Positions 1 to 5,323 of a DNA stretch of 7,105 bases are shown in pieces (the stretch's first letter is position 1; each line of letters opens with the position of its first letter). Source of the stretch: Planctomycetaceae bacterium (GTDB lineage: Bacteria > Planctomycetota > Planctomycetia > Pirellulales > Thermoguttaceae); the NCBI GenBank assembly GCA_003532715.1, contig DOEZ01000418.1:1-7105 (forward strand). Reading direction: 5' to 3'. The notes beneath the pieces are model-generated. The model saw nothing but the letters and a program-made list of their open reading frames with translations, was not told the origin of the DNA and did no database searches. Position numbers and translations under genes: made by a program.

Positions 1-879
1 GAGCTGCTCGTGGTCATCGCGATCATCGGCATTCTGATCGCCCTGCTGTTGCCCGCGGTACAGGCCGCGCGGGAAGCGGCGCGGCGGCTTCATTGCTCGA
101 ATAACCTGAAACAGCTTGCACTCGGCTTGCAGGGTTATCATGACGGGCACGGCCAGTTTCCCCCGGGGGCCCTCACTGCCAACGAGCTCCCGTGGCGGGT
201 TTTTCTACTTCCGCACATCGAGCAGCAGGGACTCTTCGATCAATTCACCTTCTCCAAGAACTTCGCCAGTTCGAATAATCTGAGGAATGGCTTGACGGCG
301 GTCGACGGCTTCTTCTGCCCGAGCGGAACCAACCGTCTTTCGATCTACACCTCGGGCGAGTTTAACGGGGAACAAACGTATACGGCGCATTACTTCGGCG
401 TGGCTGGCCCGGAAGGCGGCGATCCGTCGGGAAAAGCGTATCCCGTGGTTCCCTCGGGAAATCCGTCCTACGGCGAGAACGCGATGGGCGGCGTCCTTGT
501 GACAAACGAAACCATCACCGTCTCCGATATCACCGACGGCGCCACCAACACGTTCGCCATCGGCGAGATCGTCCACGAGTATCCCGGCATCTACGGTTAT
601 GGCACCGGACGCGAGGGACGGGCCGTCGGTGGAGGCGACGGGCAGCCTTGGGTCCGAGGAGCCTTTAGCGGGGCGAATGTCGCATGTAAGAATGTTGCTT
701 TCGGCGTCAATCAGCCCGGTGATCTCACGACACGAATCGCGTTTGCCAGCTATCATTCTGGCGGCGCCAATTTCGCCAAGTGTGATGGAAGCGTGAATTT
801 TGTTCAGGAGGACATGGACATAGCTGTCTACAAGGCCACCGCCAGCCGAGACCATGGGGAAATGGAAGTAATCAAGTAG
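1..879 (+). CDS. DUF1559 prepilin-like protein with H-X9-DG motif (5'-partial)
   Basis: The reading frame is open from base 1, so the true start lies upstream. The first codon is a Glu that fits the conserved Glu(+5) of a type IV prepilin N-terminus; the GFTLV part of the cleavage site is outside the window. The hydrophobic helix that follows (IAIIGILIALLLP, then VQAAREAARR) is the usual pseudopilin membrane/assembly helix. Near the end, His at 754-756 is followed by nine residues and Asp-Gly at 784-789, which is the H-X9-DG signature of the DUF1559 family. About 292 residues are visible, close to full family length. Planctomycete genomes carry many such paralogs. They are thought to be processed by a prepilin peptidase and to sit in the cell envelope, but their role is unknown. 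A lipoprotein gene follows 21 bp downstream, a common pairing. Family assignment is secure; function is not. Confidence 0.95.
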   Translation, partial: ELLVVIAIIGILIALLLPAVQAAREAARRLHCSNNLKQLALGLQGYHDGHGQFPPGALTANELPWRVFLLPHIEQQGLFDQFTFSKNFASSNNLRNGLTAVDGFFCPSGTNRLSIYTSGEFNGEQTYTAHYFGVAGPEGGDPSGKAYPVVPSGNPSYGENAMGGVLVTNETITVSDITDGATNTFAIGEIVHEYPGIYGYGTGREGRAVGGGDGQPWVRGAFSGANVACKNVAFGVNQPGDLTTRIAFASYHSGGANFAKCDGSVNFVQEDMDIAVYKATASRDHGEMEVIK

Positions 880-900
880 GACGCGCAAGGCCATCCGATT

Positions 901-1311
901 ATGAACCAGAGACTCCCGTTACATGTAGCGACCACCCTGGTGATTCTCGCTTGCGGACTGCTCGTTGGGGAAGGTTGCGGCAAGAGTACTGTCAAGCGGC
1001 ACAACCTTTCGGGGCAAGTTACCTTTCAGGGAAAGCCCATTCCGGTTGGCCTGATCGTTTTCGAACCCGACGCCACCAAGGGAAATCGAGGCCCGCAGGG
1101 ATTCGCCCAAATCTTCGATGGACGGTACGAAACGGACAAATTCGGCAAGGGCGCCATTGTCGGCGCTCTGAATGTCGAAATCACGGGATTTCCGCCCGGC
1201 GACGGCTCGGCGGGCAGTCCGAACGTGCCGTTGTTCCCGCCGTACAAAACGAGCGTGCAGATCTCGGAAGAAACCACGACGCTTAACTTCGAAGTTCCCG
1301 CGAGGCGTTAA
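901..1311 (+). CDS. small secreted lipoprotein, carboxypeptidase-regulatory/transthyretin-like fold
   Basis: This 136-residue protein starts with Arg4, then a hydrophobic stretch (about residues 8-22) and Cys26 in GEGCGKS, so it is probably a lipoprotein. Cys18 (VILAC) is an alternative lipidation site; the residue at -3 of Cys26 is Gly, which is not ideal. The mature part begins with the pattern SGQVTFQGKPIPVGLIVFEPD, followed by GPQGFAQIFDGRYET and FGKGAIVGALNVEITGF. These match the short beta-sandwich lipoproteins of planctomycetes, often annotated as carboxypeptidase-regulatory-like. No enzyme residues are evident. It lies 21 bp after the DUF1559 gene with no promoter between them and only a weak AAGG (887-890) before the ATG, so co-transcription is likely. 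A hairpin follows the stop codon. The fold call rests on recalled family patterns; the function is unknown. Confidence 0.85.
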   Translation: MNQRLPLHVATTLVILACGLLVGEGCGKSTVKRHNLSGQVTFQGKPIPVGLIVFEPDATKGNRGPQGFAQIFDGRYETDKFGKGAIVGALNVEITGFPPGDGSAGSPNVPLFPPYKTSVQISEETTTLNFEVPARR

Positions 1312-1318
1312 GCCTTGA

Positions 1319-1344
1319 TCGCTCTTCCGCGGAGGAAAGAGCGA
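1319..1344 (+). terminator. stem-loop after the lipoprotein gene, possible terminator
   Basis: TCGCTCTT (1319-1326) and AAGAGCGA (1337-1344) form a perfect 8-bp inverted repeat starting 7 bases after the stop codon. The stem can be extended by two C-G pairs past one bulged A, leaving a 5-base loop. No T-tract follows, so this is not a classical intrinsic terminator; it may end or stabilise the upstream transcript. Confidence 0.45.
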
Positions 1345-1385
1345 CTCGCGCCGCTGCTTTCGAGAAGCTCGGAGCGACGGGAGTC
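1343..1385 (+). promoter_or_regulatory. long imperfect hairpin in the leader of the sialidase gene
   Basis: The arm 1343-1355 (GACTCGCGCCGCT) matches the reverse complement of 1373-1385 at 11 of 13 positions, with the two mismatches opposite each other. Inside it, CGAG (1361-1364) pairs with CTCG (1368-1371) over a 3-base loop. The structure ends 14 bases before the Shine-Dalgarno sequence at 1400. It could be an RNA structure affecting translation, a second half of a processive termination region, or a DNA operator. The pairing is seen in the sequence; the role is inference. Confidence 0.4.
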
Positions 1386-1399
1386 CATCGCAATCCAAT

Positions 1400-1407
1400 G
1401 GAGGTGA
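1400..1407 (+). promoter_or_regulatory. Shine-Dalgarno GGAGGTGA that decides the GTG start at 1413
   Basis: GGAGGTGA is a near-perfect anti-16S match placed 5 bases before GTG at 1413. It overlaps the in-frame ATG at 1398-1400, which therefore cannot use it. This supports 1413 as the start of the large hydrolase gene. Confidence 0.75.
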
Positions 1408-1412
1408 ATGAC

Positions 1413-4103
1413 GTGCGACGGCTTCTCCTAACATACGCGGCAATGCTTGCCGTTTCGACGGCGCTGGGGAATATGGTTCTGGCCACGGAACCACTCGACA
1501 TTGGCACTTCGACACACACGCCTCGGGGCGCCGCGAGCCTCGACCAACAGGCGCGCATTGCCACGGACCCGAAGATCCATTACGGCTTCCCTCGCCTCGT
1601 CCGAGCGGCGAACGGCAATTTACTTGTCTTCTATCGCGTGGGAACCAGCCACGCCTACGACGATTCACGGATTGCCCTGCGGCACTCCACGGATGACGGT
1701 CAGAAGTGGTCGGCCGAACGGATCCTCTGGAAGGCGGAACCCGGCCTCAGCGCCCATAACCCCGTAGCGCTGGTCACGCCCAGCGGCAAGATTCTTCTCT
1801 GGGTCTCGGCCTATCGTTATTCGAGCAAGCCGCACGCGAGACTGCCGGGCTATTGGTCTGAGTCGCTCGACCACGGGAAGACCTGGTCGCCGTTTGTTCG
1901 GTTCGACAACGATCCGAATCGAAGCGTCTATTATGTTACCGACGCGATCGTCGCTTCCGACGGATTGCTGATCGCGGGCGACGTTCATCCGGCCGGTGGC
2001 ATCGGCGATTGCCACACCCTTCTGTTCCATTCCACCGACGACGGTCGAAGCTGGTCCGTTCGATCCGGCCTGACCGGCGTCGAGGAAAACAAGGGCGACG
2101 AGGTCGCCTTGCTGGAAACCCGTCCCGGCGTGTTGCTGTGCCTTCTGCGGGACAGGCAGCGAAAAGAGATCTATCGCTACTGGTCTCGCGATGCGGGCCG
2201 CACCTGGTCGACACGCGAGTCGATCCGCGACATGCTCGACTGCACGCTTCAGCGACCGTTCCTCACGCGTGTGAGCAACGACGCGATCCTGCTGTCGGGG
2301 CGGGATTTCGGGCGGAAAGAGGTAGTCGCCTTCGTGTCGCGCGACGGCGGCCGGACGTTTGCCGAGCGTCGGACGATCGAGTCCTATCAGGGTGACGGCG
2401 GCTACACGGCGGCTGCTCGCCTCGATGATTCTTCCGTGCGGATCGTCTGGTATGCCGACAGCCGCGCAACGCTTAACATGCCGGACGTCAAATCGGCGAG
2501 GCTGACGATTCCCGCCCGATCCGCCGAGGATGGCGCGCCGGCGAAGGTGGAGCAGCTCCGCGCGCAGCGGCGGAAGCTGGCTCATCGCCAGCGCCGGATC
2601 CTCTTTGACAACGACGGCAACGAGCCGGTGTATCTCTGCAACGAGGCGACCCGAGAGGCGCTTCTCGCACCGCGGACAACGCCCTTGGCCGACACGCAGG
2701 TGGACAGCATCTTCTACTGCACTTGGTCGTCGGGATTCAGCCTGTTCACTCATGCCACGAAGATCGGCCAGGTATTCACATCGAAAGCAAATCCTCGCGA
2801 TCCCGGAAACACGGTCGGCGGTTTTTCGAAGAACCTGACGGCCGAGTTCATCGCGAAGGGACTCGACCCGCTCCGCGTGATGGTTGACTGGGCCCACGAG
2901 CACGACAAGGAGTTCTTCTGGTCGTTCCGCATGAACGACACGCACGACGGCGCAGGCGCGTGGTATTCACCCCATGTGCTTCCCGATTTGAAGAAGCGTC
3001 ATCCGGAGTGGTTGCTGGGGAACCCTAAGAACCGTCCCAAGCGAGGGAAGTGGAGCGCGGTGAATTTCGGGCGAGAGGAGATTCGCGACCTGGCTTTCCA
3101 GTATTGCGAAGAGGTTTGCCAGAACTACGACGTCGACGGCATCCAACTCGATTTCCAGCGCCACTACGTCTATTTCAAAGGTCCCGCCTCGGGACGCGAC
3201 GCCAACGACGACGAACGATCGCAAATGACCTCGCTGATCCGGCGCATTCGCGAGATGACCGAGCAGGTTGGTCTGAAGCGGGGACGTCCCATTCTCGTTA
3301 GCATCCGCGTGCCCGACTCGGTCGGCTACTGCCGAGCAATGGGGTTAGACGTCGAACGGTGGCTTGAGGAAGGACTCGTCGACATGATGGCCGTCAGTTG
3401 CTACTTTCGCCTGAACCCATGGGAAGTCAGCGTCGCGCTTGGGCACAAGCACGGCGTGCCGGTATATCCTTGCCTGTCCGAGACACGCATGAGCGACGCA
3501 GAGGCGCAAAGCCTCCGAGCGTCGGACGCGGCGTATCGAGGCCGGGCCATGGCGGCGTGGGCTGCTGGAGCGGACGGAATCTACATGTTCAATTTGTCCG
3601 AAACCACCCGCGACATCTTCAAGCAAATGGGCAGCCCAGCATCGATGAAGACGCTCGATAAGGTGTACACCACGGGCGCCCGCGGCGTCCGCGGCGCAAA
3701 CTCGTGGCTGGCGAACGGCCTTCGATTCCTGAACCGGAAGGTTGTCTCGCCGGAGAGCCCACTCGTGATGCGGCCGGGCAAGACATCAGAGCTGACGATC
3801 GACATTGGCGACGACATGCAAGCACTGGAGCGGGAAGGGAGTCTGCCGAGGGTTCAGTTGCGCATTCGACCGGTGGTGGAAATGGACCCGGCCCGCTGGT
3901 CGATCCGCTGGGAAGGGGAACCGCTCCAGGAGGGTCGGCGCGTGGAGAACTGGATCGAATACTCGGTCGATCCGCGTCTGGTCCGTCGCGGAGCCAATCG
4001 GCTGGCCCTGGCAGTCGCGTCGGAGGGCAACAAAGAGGTGAAGTTGAACGATCTGGTCGTGTGGGTCCGGTTCCCCCAGTCCGTATCATTCACGAGCCCG
4101 TGA
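1413..4103 (+). CDS. secreted sialidase-like propeller fused to a glycoside-hydrolase-like TIM barrel
   Basis: The protein has 896 residues from GTG 1413; an ATG at 1398 would add five but has no ribosome binding site. Residues 1-24 (MRRLLLTY... VLA/TEP) form a signal peptide. Residues about 50-365 are a sialidase/BNR beta-propeller with five Asp-boxes at 92-99, 151-158, 207-214, 258-265 and 309-316 (such as STDDGRSW and SRDAGRTW). Arg61 in FPRLVRA fits the first sialidase arginine, and DEVALLE... CLLRD (229-246) fits the region of the Glu and second Arg. After a basic linker (about 370-398), residues about 400-750 resemble planctomycete GHL10/family-10-like TIM barrels. They include DSIFYCTW, a W-F-R-M-N-D stretch, DVDGIQLDF (573-581, Asp580 a candidate catalytic acid) and ADGIYMFNL (720-728). 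A beta-rich domain ends the protein. It likely acts on extracellular glycans; the exact substrate, including whether it is sialic acid, cannot be told. Confidence 0.9.
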   Translation: MRRLLLTYAAMLAVSTALGNMVLATEPLDIGTSTHTPRGAASLDQQARIATDPKIHYGFPRLVRAANGNLLVFYRVGTSHAYDDSRIALRHSTDDGQKWSAERILWKAEPGLSAHNPVALVTPSGKILLWVSAYRYSSKPHARLPGYWSESLDHGKTWSPFVRFDNDPNRSVYYVTDAIVASDGLLIAGDVHPAGGIGDCHTLLFHSTDDGRSWSVRSGLTGVEENKGDEVALLETRPGVLLCLLRDRQRKEIYRYWSRDAGRTWSTRESIRDMLDCTLQRPFLTRVSNDAILLSGRDFGRKEVVAFVSRDGGRTFAERRTIESYQGDGGYTAAARLDDSSVRIVWYADSRATLNMPDVKSARLTIPARSAEDGAPAKVEQLRAQRRKLAHRQRRILFDNDGNEPVYLCNEATREALLAPRTTPLADTQVDSIFYCTWSSGFSLFTHATKIGQVFTSKANPRDPGNTVGGFSKNLTAEFIAKGLDPLRVMVDWAHEHDKEFFWSFRMNDTHDGAGAWYSPHVLPDLKKRHPEWLLGNPKNRPKRGKWSAVNFGREEIRDLAFQYCEEVCQNYDVDGIQLDFQRHYVYFKGPASGRDANDDERSQMTSLIRRIREMTEQVGLKRGRPILVSIRVPDSVGYCRAMGLDVERWLEEGLVDMMAVSCYFRLNPWEVSVALGHKHGVPVYPCLSETRMSDAEAQSLRASDAAYRGRAMAAWAAGADGIYMFNLSETTRDIFKQMGSPASMKTLDKVYTTGARGVRGANSWLANGLRFLNRKVVSPESPLVMRPGKTSELTIDIGDDMQALEREGSLPRVQLRIRPVVEMDPARWSIRWEGEPLQEGRRVENWIEYSVDPRLVRRGANRLALAVASEGNKEVKLNDLVVWVRFPQSVSFTSP

Positions 4104-4122
4104 TTTCGGCGGAGTGTGCGAA

Positions 4123-4263
4123 GTCTTAGTGTTGATCGGGGACGCATGCGTGTTCAAGGTTGATGGGTCGTACATGGGCATGTTGCTTCCCAACGATCCG
4201 GCCGCGGCCGACGGTTTGGGAGGTACTGTCGCTATCTCGGGGACCACGATCGTGTTCACGGAT
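4123..4263 (+). pseudogene. probable relic of an FG-GAP/integrin-alpha-type propeller blade
   Basis: In the frame shared with the downstream gene, this stretch translates as IGDACVFKVDGSYMG, then LLPNDPAAADGLGGTVAISG and TTIVF. It closely follows the repeat of planctomycete FG-GAP proteins, which run roughly G-A-Y-V-F...-L-x-x-S/N-D-x-A-A-x-D-x-F-G-x-S-V-A-I-S-G-x-T-x-I-V-G. Only one blade remains and it has no signal peptide or ribosome binding site of its own. It could be read only as an N-terminal extension from GTG 4114, which would bury the next gene's signal peptide. I judge it a remnant of a lost gene. The resemblance is from memory of the family and needs a profile search. Confidence 0.4.
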
Positions 4264-4265
4264 TT

Positions 4266-4271
4266 CAGGAG
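4266..4271 (+). promoter_or_regulatory. Shine-Dalgarno CAGGAG for the phosphoesterase gene
   Basis: CAGGAG lies 7 bases before ATG 4279. It favours that start over the upstream in-frame GTG at 4114, and the 4279 start also places the signal peptide at the N-terminus. Confidence 0.7.
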
Positions 4272-4278
4272 ATGTCAC

Positions 4279-5193
4279 ATGAGCTGCACCAGATTATGTC
4301 TGAGTGTTTTGGCCGTCGCAATCACGATTTGCCTGACCATGACACCGGCTGCCCAGGCCGGTCAACCGGACAAAGTCCATGAGAGCGACCGCAAGCCGTC
4401 ACCTCGTTTCTCATTCGGAATTGTCGCAGACGTACAATACGCCGACAAGCCCGATCGTCCTCCCCGATTGTACCGCGCGTCGCTCGAACGACTGCGAGAT
4501 TGCGTGACCGAACTGAACCGACATCGGCTCGATTTCACAGTACAACTCGGCGACCTCATTGACGGCAATGACGGGCCCGAGAAGAGCCGGCAGGATCTCG
4601 AGCGGGTTCTCGGCGAGTTCGCGCGGCTCGACGCGAGACTCTATCACGTCGTAGGGAATCACTGCCTCAATGCGGGCCGCGAGGCGTTGCTGGACAAGTT
4701 GACGCTTACACGTCCCTACTACGATTTCGTGCCCGAACGCGTCTCGGGTTGGCGAATGATCGTCCTCGACGGCAACGACGCGGGCTATGGGGTGCTGGGC
4801 GAGGAACAGACCGCGTGGCTGAAAGAGACCCTGGACAAGGCAAGACGACGCAACGAGCGGGTCATCCTGTTTAATCATTTTGCCCTGATCAAGAAAGCCG
4901 CGTCGCGCCACCGCATGAAGAACCCCGAGCCGATTCGAAGCATCATCCGTCAATCGGGTTGCGTTGTCGCCTATTTCGCGGGCCACGACCACGCCGGAGG
5001 CCATGCGGAGGACGGCGGCATTCAGCATGTGACATTTCAGGGGATGGTTGAATCCGCGCGGAAAAACGCGTACGCGATCGTGGACGTCTTTGACGACCGC
5101 ATCGAGGTTCGAGGGTTCGGCACCGTACCCTGTCGGACTTTCCACCTGAAGAACCTCAATCGTAGGGTGCGTCAAGACGCACCAAGATCGTAA
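4279..5193 (+). CDS. secreted metallophosphoesterase, ADPRibase-Mn-like (ADP-ribose/CDP-alcohol diphosphatase family)
   Basis: The protein has 304 residues. The start at 4279 is chosen for its Shine-Dalgarno sequence and signal peptide (residues 1-27, ending PAAQA/GQ). The calcineurin-like metal-binding motifs appear in order: IVADVQYAD (48-56), QLGDLIDG (89-96), VVGNH (124-128), LFNHFAL (197-203) and AGHDHAGG (234-241). Asp-x-Gln in the first motif, instead of the usual Asp-x-His, together with QYAD and GDLIDG, is characteristic of the Mn-dependent ADP-ribose/CDP-alcohol diphosphatase family. Family members hydrolyse ADP-ribose or CDP-choline-type compounds. The signal peptide means this one acts outside the cytoplasm, so the natural substrate may be a different phosphodiester or diphosphate. 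Residues 295-304 (RRVRQDAPRS) lie beyond the expected domain and are encoded by a palindromic repeat. It follows the sialidase-like gene by 175 bp. Superfamily is certain; subfamily is likely. Confidence 0.9.
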   Translation: MSCTRLCLSVLAVAITICLTMTPAAQAGQPDKVHESDRKPSPRFSFGIVADVQYADKPDRPPRLYRASLERLRDCVTELNRHRLDFTVQLGDLIDGNDGPEKSRQDLERVLGEFARLDARLYHVVGNHCLNAGREALLDKLTLTRPYYDFVPERVSGWRMIVLDGNDAGYGVLGEEQTAWLKETLDKARRRNERVILFNHFALIKKAASRHRMKNPEPIRSIIRQSGCVVAYFAGHDHAGGHAEDGGIQHVTFQGMVESARKNAYAIVDVFDDRIEVRGFGTVPCRTFHLKNLNRRVRQDAPRS

Positions 5194-5213
5194 GCTGCTT
5201 CGAGACGCACCCC
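5162..5213. repeat. palindromic REP-like element overlapping the end of the phosphoesterase gene
   Basis: GGTGCGTC (5166-5173), two bases, then GACGCACC (5176-5183) form a perfect 8-bp inverted repeat. A third copy of the right arm, GACGCACCC (5204-5212), also pairs perfectly with GGGTGCGTC (5165-5173). The stop codon at 5191-5193 lies inside the element. The GTAGGGTGCGTC/GACGCACC pattern looks like dispersed intergenic repeats I recall from planctomycetes and other bacteria, but copy number cannot be seen here. It could also act as a terminator or mRNA 3'-end structure; there is no T-tract. Confidence 0.6.
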
Positions 5214-5223
5214 ACTCGCGCTT

Positions 5224-5252
5224 TTGACATTGTCGCTCCGGGTCAATAGAAT
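5224..5252 (+). promoter_or_regulatory. sigma70-type promoter for the gene at 5324, with an internal dyad
   Basis: TTGACA (5224-5229) is a perfect -35 box. After a 17-bp spacer comes TAGAAT (5247-5252), a 5-of-6 match to the -10 box. Transcription would start near 5259, giving a leader of about 65 bases. TTGAC (5224-5228) and GTCAA (5242-5246) are perfect inverted arms 13 bp apart, one inside the -35 box and one abutting the -10 box, which is a suitable position for a repressor site. Confidence 0.65.
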
Positions 5253-5255
5253 AGG

Positions 5256-5276
5256 GACGTCGAGCATGGCGACGTC
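5256..5276 (+). promoter_or_regulatory. leader hairpin just at the predicted transcript start
   Basis: GACGTCG (5256-5262) and CGACGTC (5270-5276) form a perfect 7-bp stem with a 7-base loop. It falls right at the predicted +1, so it would be either a 5'-end RNA stem that stabilises the mRNA or a DNA operator overlapping the start site. Function is inferred from position only. Confidence 0.45.
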
Positions 5277-5286
5277 TACGAAGTGT

Positions 5287-5294
5287 CCCCCCCC
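5287..5294 (+). repeat. C8 homopolymer in a pyrimidine-rich leader
   Basis: Eight consecutive C bases lie in the predicted 5' leader, within a pyrimidine-rich stretch reaching to about 5308. The tract is 29 bases before ATG 5324, so a length change would not shift the reading frame. It could alter leader structure or spacing, or simply be a sequencing-sensitive site. Confidence 0.6.
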
Positions 5295-5323
5295 TCTGAT
5301 CCCTCTCCAACGAGAACAACGCA

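Noticed and set aside
205..894. Open frame of 229 codons on the - strand opposite the DUF1559 gene
   Set aside because: The + strand frame has the prepilin helix and the H-X9-DG signature; the antisense frame has no family features.
1665..2945. Long open frame of 426 codons on the - strand opposite the hydrolase gene
   Set aside because: It lies entirely opposite a gene with clear domains and signal peptide, its translation is Arg/Val-rich with no motif, and such shadows are common in high-GC DNA.
4142..4210. Perfect palindromes ACGCATGCGT (4142-4151) and CGGCCGCGGCCG (4199-4210)
   Set aside because: They are short, lie within the FG-GAP-like frame and have no promoter or repeat context; chance is a fair explanation in GC-rich DNA.
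4114..4278. GTG at 4114 as the start of the phosphoesterase, giving a 55-residue extension
   Set aside because: It would place the signal peptide inside the protein, while ATG 4279 has a Shine-Dalgarno sequence 7 bases upstream and begins the signal peptide directly.
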